Source: Treponema sp.
Lineage (GTDB): Bacteria > Spirochaetota > Spirochaetia > Treponematales > Treponemataceae
Reading direction: 5' to 3'
Length of the DNA: 64,000 nucleotides
NCBI GenBank assembly: GCA_017446265.1
Contig: JAFSRD010000027.1
Location: 1 to 64,000 of the forward strand
The stretch's first letter is position 1, and every line of letters begins with the position of its first letter. A program made the translations under genes and the position numbers. Positions 34,789 through 43,600 of the stretch are shown piece by piece. The notes beneath the pieces were generated by a model. It did not search any database and was not told the origin of the DNA. It saw only the letters and a program-made list of their open reading frames with translations.

Positions 34789-35550
34789 ATGATACGACTT
34801 AAAAATGACGATGAAATCAATGGCATACGAAAGTCATGCCACTTGCTTGCAGACATGTTCAACGAAATTTTGCCGCGCGTAAAAGCGGGCATGTCCACAA
34901 AAGATGTTGACAACATGTGCAGGGATTTTATGAAAGCGCATAATGTCAAAACGGCGTGGGCGCGTGAAAATTTTCCCGGTTGCGTGTGCATCAGCGTCAA
35001 CGATGAAGTGATTCATGGAATCCCGTCAACGAAAAAAATTATTCACGATGGCGATTTAGTCTCCATCGATGCAGGAATAGACCTTGACGGCTACATAAGC
35101 GACTCATCGCACACTGTGCAGCTTGGCAATGTGCGCCCTGAATGGAAAATGCTCGATGACATAACGCGTCGCTGTCTTTCTGCGGGAATTGAAGCATGCA
35201 AAGCGGGCAACAGGATACGCGACATTGCAGCTGCCGTCAGCGCAATTGCTGAGCAGCATCACTACGGAATAGTGTACGAGTATTGCGGTCACGGCGTAGG
35301 GCTTGACGTGCACGAAGACCCATCAGTTCCCAACTGCCTTGAACGAGGCGGACCTAATCCGCGCATTCAAGCGGGCATGGTGCTTGCAATTGAGCCGATG
35401 ATAAACTTGGGCAGCGCAGATGTCGTGCTTGCAGACGACGGTTGGACAGTGCTCACTGCTGACGGCAGTGTTTCTGCGCACGAGGAGCACACTGTTGCAG
35501 TTTTTAAAGACCACACGGAAATCCTTACTGCGCTTGATTATGCTTCATAG
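34789..35550 (+). CDS. map: Methionine aminopeptidase, type I
   Basis: Removes the initiator methionine. The 253 residues show all five metal ligands of M24A: two aspartates in DAGIDLDGYISDSSHTV, His in HGVGLDVHE, Glu in LAIEPMI and Glu in AHEEHTVAV. There is no N-terminal zinc-finger extension. The ATG at 34789 follows GAGG by six bases. It lies between the J-protein and htrA. Confidence 0.93.
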   Translation: MIRLKNDDEINGIRKSCHLLADMFNEILPRVKAGMSTKDVDNMCRDFMKAHNVKTAWARENFPGCVCISVNDEVIHGIPSTKKIIHDGDLVSIDAGIDLDGYISDSSHTVQLGNVRPEWKMLDDITRRCLSAGIEACKAGNRIRDIAAAVSAIAEQHHYGIVYEYCGHGVGLDVHEDPSVPNCLERGGPNPRIQAGMVLAIEPMINLGSADVVLADDGWTVLTADGSVSAHEEHTVAVFKDHTEILTALDYAS

Positions 35551-35659
35551 TGACGCATGTGTGTTGCTTTGCATGTATAAAATTATTAAAAAGCGGCAAC
35601 TGGTTTCCTTGTTGTAACAGGAAATTAGTAAAAAATGTAAAATATTTTTGTAACACTTT

Positions 35660-35688
35660 TTGCTGAAATTTTATTATTTTGATATAAG
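35660..35688 (+). promoter_or_regulatory. Candidate htrA promoter
   Basis: TTGCTG (35660-35665), 17 bases, TATAAG (35683-35688); a TATAAA also lies at 35694-35699. The leader of about 55 bases ends in GGAGG. No heat-shock CIRCE element is visible. Confidence 0.45.
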
Positions 35689-35749
35689 CGGTGTATAAAC
35701 GGCGCGTTTTACAAATGCGTTTTCACGCGCTTATTTTTGGAGGCTCTGT

Positions 35750-37228
35750 ATGAAAACATGGACAAAACGTATAATCGGCATAACTGCTGCTGCGGCATTT
35801 GCATTTGCAGTGGTGTCATTCTCGTGCAGAAATACGCAGGTAAGCGGCACGGCAGACACGGCGTTTGCAGAGACGCGCGCTATTTCTCCTATTCCTGCAG
35901 ATTCATTGAAGATAATTCAAGCCATGCAGGATTCTTTTCGCGCCATCAGCGACACGCTGCTCCCATCAGTTGTGGAAGTTGACGTAACTGAAACAAAAAC
36001 GATGCGCTCAAATCCGCTCGGCGACTTGCCGTTTTTCTTTTTTGGCGTGCCTAATCAAAACAACGGCAGAGAGCGTCAGTATGAGCAAAAAGGGCTTGGA
36101 AGCGGCGTCATTGTGCGGCGCACTGGCAACACAATTTACGTGCTCACAAATAATCACGTAGCAGGTGAAGCGACGAAAATTTCTGTAAAACTCAATGACG
36201 GCCGCACATTTGACGGCAAGCTTGTCGGTGCAGACGAGCGCATGGACATTGCGCTTGTGTCGTTTGAGTCGAGCGACAAAACTATTCCTGTAGCTGCGCT
36301 CGGCGACTCGGACAACGTGCGCACAGGCGACATCTGCTTTGCGATGGGCGCACCGCTTGGTTACAATCAGTCTGTCACGCAGGGCATTATCAGCGCGACG
36401 GGAAGAAGCGGCAAAGGCATCGGCAGCATCAGTGACTTCATTCAGACGGACACTGCAATCAATCAGGGCAATTCGGGCGGTCCGCTCATCAACATTTACG
36501 GCGAAGTGATTGGCATTAACACATGGATTGCCTCGCAGTCGGGCGGCTCGCAGGGGCTGGGCTTTGCAATCCCGATTAACAATATTAAAAGCGCCATTGA
36601 CGATTTTATTAAAGATGGAAAAGTGGCTTACGGCTGGCTTGGCGTTTCGCTTGTAGAAGTGACTGACGAATACAAAGAAGCGCTTGGTATTGCAAATAAA
36701 GACGGTGCGTTTGCCTCGCAGATTTTCCGCGACTCGCCTGCACAAAAAGGCGGCATTCAACCGGGCGACTACATCGTTTCGCTCAACGGCAAAGCGGTAA
36801 GAGATACAAACCAGCTCGTGCGCGATGTAGGCAATCTCAAAGCGGGAAGCACCGCGTCGTTTGAAGTGCTGCGCGGCAAGCAGACTATAAAGCTCTCGGT
36901 AAAAATTGAGGCGCGTTCTGAAAATGTCTCGAACGACAACGCAAAACTCTGGCCTGGCTTTATTGCAGTGCCGCTCACGGAAGATACGCGCAAAGAGCTC
37001 AAACTGGAAAACGTACGCGTGCAGGGCGTTGCGGTTACAAGCGTTATTGAAAAATCTCCGGCGGCTTCGTTGCGCTTGCAAAACGGCGATGTGATTACCG
37101 CAGTAAACGGCAAGTCTGTGAACTCGCTTGAGCAGTTCTATGCAGAACTTGGCAAAGCAAACCGCAGCGTAAACTTCGATGTGTACTCAAACGGCGGCAC
37201 AATCACTACAGGCACATATAAGTTTTAA
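35750..37228 (+). CDS. htrA: Periplasmic serine protease HtrA/DegP
   Basis: A 492-residue S1C protease with two PDZ domains. The signal ends at a lipobox-like VSFSC (Cys26), so it may be lipid-anchored. Catalytic triad: His136 in TNNHV, Asp166 in RMDIALV, Ser242 in GNSGGPL. PDZ1 covers about 290-375 and PDZ2 about 400-485. It degrades or refolds misfolded periplasmic proteins. GGAGG precedes the ATG. A terminator follows. A second, divergent paralogue is encoded at 56630. Confidence 0.93.
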   Translation: MKTWTKRIIGITAAAAFAFAVVSFSCRNTQVSGTADTAFAETRAISPIPADSLKIIQAMQDSFRAISDTLLPSVVEVDVTETKTMRSNPLGDLPFFFFGVPNQNNGRERQYEQKGLGSGVIVRRTGNTIYVLTNNHVAGEATKISVKLNDGRTFDGKLVGADERMDIALVSFESSDKTIPVAALGDSDNVRTGDICFAMGAPLGYNQSVTQGIISATGRSGKGIGSISDFIQTDTAINQGNSGGPLINIYGEVIGINTWIASQSGGSQGLGFAIPINNIKSAIDDFIKDGKVAYGWLGVSLVEVTDEYKEALGIANKDGAFASQIFRDSPAQKGGIQPGDYIVSLNGKAVRDTNQLVRDVGNLKAGSTASFEVLRGKQTIKLSVKIEARSENVSNDNAKLWPGFIAVPLTEDTRKELKLENVRVQGVAVTSVIEKSPAASLRLQNGDVITAVNGKSVNSLEQFYAELGKANRSVNFDVYSNGGTITTGTYKF

Positions 37229-37237
37229 TAAATAATA

Positions 37238-37298
37238 GGGGCTGTCAAAAAAGAATGGCCATATGCTGTGAACTTATTAGACAGCCCTTTCTTTTTCT
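37238..37298 (+). terminator. htrA terminator
   Basis: GGGGCTGTC (37238-37246) pairs with GACAGCCC (37280-37287) and is followed by TTTCTTTTTC. The loop is 33 bases. The GGGCTGTC arm resembles other gene-end hairpins in this window. Confidence 0.65.
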
Positions 37299-37330
37299 CC
37301 AGCCCGCGTTTTCTTCCGAGCTTTCAATCG

Positions 37331-37744
37331 CTACAGACACATGCTTCGCTTGCGGTTTTGCTTTATTTCACTTCTCAGTTTTTTGAGTTTGAGCCTGCGT
37401 TCTCGTGCAGCTTTTGTTGGTTTGGTAGGTTTCCGTTTTTTTTGCGCACGCGCTGCTACAGTAATTTTTTGCTCAAGGCGTGCAAGTGCAATTTCCCTGT
37501 TTCGTTCTTGAAATCGCTCGTCCTGCACCGCTACTGTCAAATTGCCGTTGTGAATGTTATGTGCAAGCCGCTGCGTAACGAGCGCACGTTCTGCGTCTGA
37601 AAGCCCTGTAAGTTTGTCGAGCGAAATTGCTGCATGCACTTTTGTGTTCACTTTATTTACGTTTTGACCGCCTGCCCCGCCTGACCGCGCAAACGTCATC
37701 ACTGTGTGAGAAACAATGCTTTCGTGTAGCTTCGCTTTATCCAT
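37331..37744 (-). CDS. arfB: Alternative ribosome-rescue factor ArfB
   Basis: A codon-independent peptidyl-tRNA hydrolase that frees stalled ribosomes. At 137 residues it has the release-factor core with the catalytic GGQ in RSGGAGGQNVNKV (near 25) and a Lys/Arg-rich C-terminal tail of about 40 residues that probes the empty mRNA channel. There is no codon-recognition domain, so it is not RF1 or RF2. Promoter TTGCCA-17-TATACT ends 7 bases before the ATG and there is no ribosome site. Confidence 0.9.
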   Translation of the reverse strand: MDKAKLHESIVSHTVMTFARSGGAGGQNVNKVNTKVHAAISLDKLTGLSDAERALVTQRLAHNIHNGNLTVAVQDERFQERNREIALARLEQKITVAARAQKKRKPTKPTKAARERRLKLKKLRSEIKQNRKRSMCL

Positions 37745-37751
37745 GCGCTTT

Positions 37752-37803
37752 AGTATAACGTATTGTTAAGGTTATGGCAAAAGAACTGCGCGCATGATAT
37801 ACT
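37752..37803. promoter_or_regulatory. Divergent promoters of arfB and ABC exporter
   Basis: Minus strand: TTGCCA (37775-37780) and TATACT (37752-37757) with a 17-base spacer, 7 bases before the arfB ATG. Plus strand: extended -10 TGATATACT (hexamer 37798-37803), 7 bases before the exporter ATG at 37811. Both start codons lack a ribosome site, so both mRNAs would be leaderless. Confidence 0.55.
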
Positions 37804-37810
37804 TGTCGGC

Positions 37811-39553
37811 ATGTCTGTCATAAAAAAATTGACGGCGGGGCTTGAAAAAAAATATGTCGTCTACACATTTCTTTCTCCACTTACCATGTTCGGAGAAGTT
37901 GTCATGGAGACTGCCATTCCGTACATAATGGCAAAAATCATTGACGAGGGAATCGCTCATCACGATGTTGCCTATGTAGTGCGCACCGGCCTCTTTATGA
38001 TTGCGTGCTCGTGCGTTTCGCTTGTGTGCGGCGCGGCGGGCGGGCGATTCTCGTCTGTGGCGTCGCAGGGGTTCTCGCATAATTTACGGCGCAATCTCTT
38101 TGCAAACGTACAGAATTTTTCATTCTCAAATGTCGATAAGTTCAGCACTGCATCGCTCGTTACGCGCCTGACAACTGATGTGACGAACGCGCAGAATGTG
38201 TATCAAACGATTATCCGCGTGAGTGTCCGCGCGCCGCTTATGCTCGTGTCGGGAGCAGCCATGGCGTGCATGATAAACACGCGCCTCGCATCAATTTTTC
38301 TTGTGTCCATTCCTGTCATTGTAATCGCTATTGCTGCGCTTGCTTCCATCGCGTATCCGCGGTTTCAAAAAATGCTTGCAAAATACGACAAGCTCAACAG
38401 CACGATTCAAGAAAACTTGATTGCAATACGTGTTGTAAAAGCATTTGTGCGCGGAAAATTTGAAATTGACAAATTTGAAAATGCGGCCGGCGATGTGCGC
38501 AACGCGCACGTGCACGCAGAAAAATGCATTGTGTTGCTTTCGCCCATTATGCAGATGACTGTATACGCTACAATCATCGCGGCGTTGTGGTTCGGCGGCA
38601 CCATGATAATTGCAGGCAGCATGAAAACTGGCGAGCTTGTAAGCTTCCTTTCATATGTGACGCAAATCCTTATGTCGCTTATGATGCTTGGCATGATTTT
38701 TGTCTCAATAGTGCTTTCACGTGCTTCAATGACGCGTATTCTTGAAGTGCTCAATGAGCGGAGCAACATTGCTTCTCCTCAAAATGCGCTTACAGAAGTG
38801 AAAGACGGCTCAATTGATTTTGATGAGGTGTCGTTCAGCTACAGCAAAAGCGCAGAAAAATTTCAGCTTGAAAAAATCAATTTACACATTGCCAGTGGCG
38901 ATGTCATAGGCATTATCGGCGGCACAGGCTCGTCAAAGACAACGCTTGTCTCGCTCATTCCGCGCTTGTACGATGCAACAGAAGGCTGCGTGCGTGTCGG
39001 CGGCGTTGACGTGCGCTCATATGATTTAGTTGCGCTTCGTAACAGCGTTGCGATGGCGCTCCAAAAAAATGTGCTGTTTTCAGGCACGATAAAAGAAAAT
39101 CTGTTGTGGGGAAACAAGAATGCAACTGACGAAGAAATTGCTGATGCATGTAGAGCCGCCGACGCGGAAAGTTTTATCAATTCGTTTCCTGACGGTTACG
39201 AGACGGTGCTGAGACAGGGCGGCGTCAACATTTCAGGCGGGCAAAAGCAGCGGCTTTGCATTGCCCGCGCGTTGCTCAAGAACCCCAAGATATTGATTCT
39301 CGACGACAGCACGAGCGCAGTTGACACGGCCACAGAAGCGCGAATTAGAAGTGCGCTCAAGGAGGCGCATCCTAAAACAACAAAAATAATAATCGCACAG
39401 CGCATCTGTTCTGTGCAAGATGCGGACATGATTTTTGTGCTTGCAGGCGGCAAAATTAACGGGTATGGAACGCACGAAACGTTATTAAAATCAAACACCA
39501 TTTACAGAGAAGTGTACGAGTCGCAGCAGACGAGCGGCGACGCAGATTTGTAA
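37811..39553 (+). CDS. Heterodimeric ABC exporter subunit, degenerate ATP site
   Basis: 580 residues: six membrane helices (about 15-310) fused to a nucleotide-binding domain. Walker A reads GGTGSSKT (370-377), with serine in place of the invariant glycine before lysine. The signature is canonical (ISGGQ), and Walker B is followed by Asp499 where the catalytic glutamate should be (ILDDSTSAVD). This is the half with the non-hydrolysing site of an EfrA/MdlA-type heterodimer. The partner lies 14 bases downstream. Drugs, peptides or lipids are possible cargo. Confidence 0.85.
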   Translation: MSVIKKLTAGLEKKYVVYTFLSPLTMFGEVVMETAIPYIMAKIIDEGIAHHDVAYVVRTGLFMIACSCVSLVCGAAGGRFSSVASQGFSHNLRRNLFANVQNFSFSNVDKFSTASLVTRLTTDVTNAQNVYQTIIRVSVRAPLMLVSGAAMACMINTRLASIFLVSIPVIVIAIAALASIAYPRFQKMLAKYDKLNSTIQENLIAIRVVKAFVRGKFEIDKFENAAGDVRNAHVHAEKCIVLLSPIMQMTVYATIIAALWFGGTMIIAGSMKTGELVSFLSYVTQILMSLMMLGMIFVSIVLSRASMTRILEVLNERSNIASPQNALTEVKDGSIDFDEVSFSYSKSAEKFQLEKINLHIASGDVIGIIGGTGSSKTTLVSLIPRLYDATEGCVRVGGVDVRSYDLVALRNSVAMALQKNVLFSGTIKENLLWGNKNATDEEIADACRAADAESFINSFPDGYETVLRQGGVNISGGQKQRLCIARALLKNPKILILDDSTSAVDTATEARIRSALKEAHPKTTKIIIAQRICSVQDADMIFVLAGGKINGYGTHETLLKSNTIYREVYESQQTSGDADL

Positions 39554-39567
39554 AGCGGGGAGGAAAC

Positions 39568-41466
39568 ATGCCGAGACCAGGACAGCAAGAACAAAAAGGA
39601 TACGCAAAGCCTCAACATACGCGAAACACATTGCGGAGGCTGTTTGCCTATATGCTCGTGCACAAAGCGCTGTGGGTTGTGGTGTTCATAACGGTGGGCA
39701 TAAGCGCCGCCGCGAGCGTTGCAAGCTCATATGTCATTAAGCCTGCGCTCAACAACTACATTATTCCGTTTGTGGGAAAGCAGCATGTTGATTTGGGCGG
39801 ATTTATCAAAATGCTTGCATTCACGTTTGCCATGTTTGCGGCAGGCTCGCTTGCTTCGTGGGTGAACGCGCGCCTTACGCTGCACATTGCAACAGATGTG
39901 CTGTACAAGCTGCGCGTCGATGTATTTGCAAAACTTGAAACGCTTCCCATAAAATATTATGACGCGCATCCGCATGGCGAGATTATGTCGCGCTTTACAA
40001 ACGACATAGACACGCTGCGCGACATGTTGAGTCAAAGCATGCCGCAGTTGCTCTCTTCGCTCATAACGGTGGCGAGCATTTTTGTGATGATGATTGTGCT
40101 CAATCCCGTGCTCGCTGTTGTCGTTGTAGCTTCAATTGCGCTTATCATGCTGCTTGCAGTAAAAATTGGGAAGCTCAGCGCAGCGTCGTTTCGCGAGCAG
40201 CAAAAAAATCTCGGCACGGTGAACGGCTACATTGAAGAATTAATTGAAGGGCAGCGCGTTGTAAAAGTATTCAACTACGAAGACGAAGCTATTGCAAAAT
40301 TTGCAGAGATTAATAATGATTTGCGCGCAGCAGGAACGCGGGCAAACACATATGCGAGCATTCTTATGCCGTTGCTCGGAAACCTTTCGCATGTGCAGTA
40401 CGCGCTCGTTGCAATGCTCGGCTCGCTCTTTGTCATACGCGGTTTGCTCGACATCGGCACAATAGCAGCATTTCTCCAATACACGCGCAATTTCAGCCGT
40501 CCTATTACAATGATGAGCCAGCAGTTCAACGGCGTGCTGAACGCGCTTGCCGGTGCAGAGCGCATTTTTGCAATCATTGATGAAGAAGCAGAGATTGATG
40601 AAGGCACGATTAGACTAGTAAACGCGTATGAAGCGGCAGACAGAAGCGCGCAAAGCAACAAGCGTCTTGTGCAGTCGTATGCTGCCACTGGCGAGTGGGC
40701 GTGGAAAAATCCTGCGGAGGTAAATCTTATTAAGCTGCGCGGCGAAGTTGTGTTCGACAATGTGACGTTTGGTTACGTGAGCGAAAAAACAGTGCTCCAC
40801 AATATTTGCATTCACGCAAAGCCTGCCCAAAAGATTGCACTCGTCGGCTCTACAGGAAGCGGCAAGACTACAATCATCAATTTGCTTACGCGGTTTTACG
40901 ATGTTGACGAAGGCACAATCACCTACGACGGCATCCGGCTCGACAGCATTAAAAAAGACGATTTGCGACGCTCGCTCGGCATGGTGCTGCAGGAGACGCA
41001 CCTTTTTTCCGGCACTATTCGCGACAACATCCGCTACGGAAATCTTGAAGCAAGCGCTGTGCAAATAGAAGACGCTGCACGCCTTGCAAACGCAGACTCA
41101 TTTATCAAACAACTTGAAGACGGCTATGACACAGTTATTTCTGGCAACGGTGGCATTTTGAGTCAGGGACAGCGGCAGCTTCTTGCCATTGCGCGAGCGG
41201 CAGTTGCAAACCCGCCCGTGCTCGTGCTCGACGAAGCGACAAGCTCAATAGATACGAGAACAGAAGCGCTCATTCAAAAAGGCATGGACAGTTTGATGCA
41301 AGGTAGAACAGTGTTTGTGATAGCGCACCGTTTGAGCACTGTGCGCAACGCAGACGAAATTATTGTGCTCGAAAAAGGCACGATTATTGAGCGCGGCACG
41401 CACGATGAGCTGCTCGCACAAAAAGGACGCTACTGTCAGCTGTATACGGGCAACGCGGTGATGTGA
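39568..41466 (+). CDS. Heterodimeric ABC exporter subunit, catalytic
   Basis: 632 residues: six membrane helices (about 25-330), a short linker of 50 extra residues (345-390), then a canonical ATPase domain with Walker A GSTGSGKT (427-434), signature LSQGQ and Walker B LVLDEATSSID with catalytic glutamate. It should hydrolyse ATP for the pair. The C-terminal 225 bp of the gene are repeated almost exactly at 43317. The copy ends in codons NAVTL while this one ends NAVM, so this 3' end may have been rebuilt by recombination. Confidence 0.88.
   Translation: MPRPGQQEQKGYAKPQHTRNTLRRLFAYMLVHKALWVVVFITVGISAAASVASSYVIKPALNNYIIPFVGKQHVDLGGFIKMLAFTFAMFAAGSLASWVNARLTLHIATDVLYKLRVDVFAKLETLPIKYYDAHPHGEIMSRFTNDIDTLRDMLSQSMPQLLSSLITVASIFVMMIVLNPVLAVVVVASIALIMLLAVKIGKLSAASFREQQKNLGTVNGYIEELIEGQRVVKVFNYEDEAIAKFAEINNDLRAAGTRANTYASILMPLLGNLSHVQYALVAMLGSLFVIRGLLDIGTIAAFLQYTRNFSRPITMMSQQFNGVLNALAGAERIFAIIDEEAEIDEGTIRLVNAYEAADRSAQSNKRLVQSYAATGEWAWKNPAEVNLIKLRGEVVFDNVTFGYVSEKTVLHNICIHAKPAQKIALVGSTGSGKTTIINLLTRFYDVDEGTITYDGIRLDSIKKDDLRRSLGMVLQETHLFSGTIRDNIRYGNLEASAVQIEDAARLANADSFIKQLEDGYDTVISGNGGILSQGQRQLLAIARAAVANPPVLVLDEATSSIDTRTEALIQKGMDSLMQGRTVFVIAHRLSTVRNADEIIVLEKGTIIERGTHDELLAQKGRYCQLYTGNAVM
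41237..41461 (+). repeat. 225-bp direct repeat, copy 1
   Basis: Identical to 43317-43541 apart from two transitions (41361 and 41370), at a constant offset of 2,080 bases. This copy codes for the last part of the catalytic ABC subunit, from the Walker B threonine-serine onward. Confidence 0.93.
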
Positions 41467-41650
41467 TGGCAAAAGCGTGCTGCCAAAATGCGACGACAAC
41501 ATTTTCATGAGAAATGAATGCTAATCAATCATTGCGCCAGGTCCTCGACCTCCACTAGAGCATGCATTATGAATGCATGAAAAGATGTATTGAAACAGAG
41601 CAGCGAACGGCACTTGCAGTACACGATTTTTTGGAGCACGCTGCTTCAAG

Positions 41651-41741
41651 AGCCGTGCTTGCAGGGTTTGGTAACCCTCATCCGCGCCATTAGATTTACT
41701 AATTCATGGCGCGGACGCTTCGCGCCCTTCCAGCACGGGCT
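41651..41741. ncRNA. Structured, cloverleaf-like element
   Basis: An outer stem (AGCCGTGCT 41651-41659 with AGCACGGGCT 41732-41741, one bulge) encloses two hairpins: GGGTT/AACCC (41664-41677) and CCGCGCCAT/ATGGCGCGG (41682-41714). A further short CATGCAT/ATGCATG palindrome lies upstream at 41561-41579. No tRNA arm motifs or tRNA-length match. It could be an RNA, a terminator of the minus-strand gene at 41740, or a recombination site. No protein gene is visible from 41467 to 41739. Confidence 0.4.
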
Positions 41742-42015
41742 AGCTGCTTACAAGATGCTGCCAGTTTTGCAGAGTTGCCTGCATCTTATCCTTATTATCC
41801 GTATATTGCAGCAAGATGAAAAGCAGTTCTTCTCTCGTTTTTACGCCGAACGCCTTGAATGCGCCCACCATTTCTTTTTTGACCACGGAATAATTCCTGG
41901 CAAAATGGCGAGCCACAGAACGATGAAAGTGACTGTTTTGATTGTTGCCGCTACAAGAACAACAGTAGCGCACATGTTCAAGAGGCGATGCAACAGTTTT
42001 TGTATGTTCGCTCAT
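41740..42015 (-). CDS. Hypothetical small cysteine-containing protein
   Basis: A 91-residue frame that I do not recognise. A CCSC cluster and histidines lie in the first third, then a basic/amphipathic helical part (YSVVKKEMVGAFKAF). TTGTGA-17-TATAAT precedes it on the minus strand, 12 bases before the ATG, which supports expression; there is no ribosome site. Its 3' end abuts the structured element. It may be a gene of an inserted segment, or chance. Confidence 0.35.
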   Translation of the reverse strand: MSEHTKTVASPLEHVRYCCSCSGNNQNSHFHRSVARHFARNYSVVKKEMVGAFKAFGVKTREELLFILLQYTDNKDKMQATLQNWQHLVSS

Positions 42016-42095
42016 GTCATAACAAAAATTATATCATAGGTGCTATATTGTCACAAAATAAAGTACGAACTTCGGTTGTTTCTTCTCAAAAAATA

Positions 42096-42123
42096 TTGAC
42101 AAATCAGTTTTTCGTAGTATCAT
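42096..42123 (+). promoter_or_regulatory. Promoter of glycine-zipper lipoprotein
   Basis: TTGACA (42096-42101), 16 bases, TATCAT (42118-42123), followed by a 50-base leader with AAGGAG before the GTG start at 42176. Confidence 0.65.
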
Positions 42124-42175
42124 TTTAAACGTAGTGACGTATGTTGCTAGAATTTTATTTTACAAGGAGCTAGTT

Positions 42176-42530
42176 GTGAAACTCAAAGAACCTATTTTAG
42201 GGTTTGCTGTTCTGGCAAGTGTAGTCATGGGATGCATTGCGAGGCGATATTACAAATGACACTGCTAATAATCGTGGTGCATTATTAAACTGGCTAAAAG
42301 CACAACGTAAAAAAATTGCTATGTGCGCGGCATCAGATGCAGCAGGTGCTGCTATTGGAGCAGGGCTAGGAGCTTTAATGGGAGCTGCCGCAAGTGGACC
42401 TGGCGCAGCGGCAGGAGCTGTGATTGGAGCTATTGTTGTTGGAGGTGCATCATCAGCTCAAGGTTGGAGAACAGGTGAATTTTCTATAGTTGTGCCATTG
42501 ACAGACTTGGAAAAACGATTGGGCAAATAA
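42176..42530 (+). pseudogene. Frameshifted glycine-zipper lipoprotein
   Basis: GTG at 42176 opens a lipoprotein signal (hydrophobic core FAVLASVVMGC) but that frame stops at 42257-42259. From about 42237 the next frame continues with RGDITNDTANN, a Lys/Arg helix and a 38-residue Gly/Ala-rich stretch (GAAIGAGLGALMGAA and onward), a glycine zipper that usually spans or inserts in membranes, ending EKRLGK. One base extra or missing next to the lipobox cysteine would restore a 117-residue lipoprotein. It is a pseudogene, a sequencing error, or a switch by frameshifting. Confidence 0.65.
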
Positions 42531-42611
42531 AATAATATTACGTTGCGATGCTTTATTCCTCGTAACGTAATCGTTATCCTATTGTTTTCAGCGAAACAAG
42601 GAGTATCTTTT

Positions 42612-43331
42612 ATGCAAAATATTTTCTGCCTCAAAAAACTGTGCACTGCCCTTGCCGCATTTATGTTTGCCGCTTCCGCACTGTTTGCCAATGTCGAGCT
42701 CGACATAAACTACTACGGCGTTCCGATGATGAATATATACACAACAAAAAACAACGAAAAATTTGCACATAAGTCAGCATTGGGCATTGATAATTATTGG
42801 GGATTTTATTTTTCTTCTCCAACTGATTTTATGGACATCGGCATTTCGCTCGGGGTCGGCGCGGACTTTTTCCGCAATGTGCACATGCCGACACTTTCAA
42901 CGACAACGCCTTTTTCTGCACAAAAAGTTTCGTTCAACTGGGTGACAGATATTTTTCTAAATGTTGCACCTGTCGTTCGATTTACCATTAATGAGTGTCA
43001 TTCATTTGTAGTGTCGCTTGGTACGCAATTTCGCATGACGCTTGGAGAAAAAACAGGAGCAGAAGACATCGCGCTTTTTGCATGGCAAATAGACCTCCCT
43101 ATTCATGCAGGCTATCGATTGTGGTTTTTGAACAAAGACACGTTCCAACTTGGACTTTCGGCAGGGGCTCATTTTGTCATTCCGTGCGGCGTCGTATACG
43201 CGGGCGAAATAACGAGAGGCGGCACAACCGAAGAATATGAAGGCTGGATACGCGGCGGCTTTGGCACAAAATTGTATGCGGGAGTGTGCATGAATTTTGG
43301 CGACAGAAGGAAGCTCCGACAAGCTCAATAG
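42612..43331 (+). CDS. Small outer-membrane barrel protein, altered C-terminus
   Basis: 239 residues with a signal peptide (ASALFA, near 23) and alternating aromatic/polar strands ([41 protein letters not shown]), like other small treponemal barrels. No family assigned. AAGGAG lies 8 bases before ATG 42612. The reading frame runs across the repeat junction at 43317: after GDRRK the last five residues (LRQAQ) are translated from the inserted ABC fragment, so the natural stop is lost. It is the main gene of the segment between the two 225-bp repeats. Confidence 0.7.
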   Translation: MQNIFCLKKLCTALAAFMFAASALFANVELDINYYGVPMMNIYTTKNNEKFAHKSALGIDNYWGFYFSSPTDFMDIGISLGVGADFFRNVHMPTLSTTTPFSAQKVSFNWVTDIFLNVAPVVRFTINECHSFVVSLGTQFRMTLGEKTGAEDIALFAWQIDLPIHAGYRLWFLNKDTFQLGLSAGAHFVIPCGVVYAGEITRGGTTEEYEGWIRGGFGTKLYAGVCMNFGDRRKLRQAQ

Positions 43332-43549
43332 ATACGAGAACAGAAGCGCTCATTCAAAAAGGCATGGACAGTTTGATGCAAGGTAGAACAGTGTTTGTGA
43401 TAGCGCACCGTTTGAGCACTGTGCGCAACGCAGACGAAATCATTGTGCTTGAAAAAGGCACGATTATTGAGCGCGGCACGCACGATGAGCTGCTCGCACA
43501 AAAAGGACGCTACTGTCAGCTGTATACGGGCAACGCGGTGACGTTGTAA
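43317..43549 (+). pseudogene. ABC exporter C-terminal fragment (direct repeat copy 2)
   Basis: Bases 43317-43541 repeat 41237-41461 with two mismatches. Read in the same frame they give the last 75 residues of the catalytic ABC subunit from [11 protein letters not shown], ending GNAVTL and TAA at 43547-43549. Walker A, signature and membrane part are absent. The fragment is not expressed as an ATPase. Its end probably is the original end of the ABC gene, separated from it by an inserted segment. Confidence 0.88.
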
Positions 43550-43581
43550 CGGCGGCTGTCGAGACATGCGTTGTTGCAGCA

Positions 43582-43600
43582 TAGGACGCAAAAGTCCATG
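43582..43600 (+). repeat. 19-bp hairpin repeat, left copy
   Basis: TAGGACGCAAAAGTCCATG, containing the hairpin GGAC/GTCC. The identical 19 bases recur at 44839-44857, so the two copies bracket the lipoprotein gene at 43698. Confidence 0.85.

Noticed and set aside
36008-37081. 357-codon minus-strand frame across htrA
   Set aside because: Opposite a clear protease with intact triad; composition (His/Arg/Cys-rich) is typical of antisense shadow frames.
41651-41741. tRNA or tmRNA
   Set aside because: No GTTCGANTC T-loop, no CCA-end geometry and wrong arm lengths.
43317-43549. A separate small ATPase gene
   Set aside because: It is a 99 percent copy of the ABC gene's 3' end without Walker A or signature, so it is treated as a repeat fragment.
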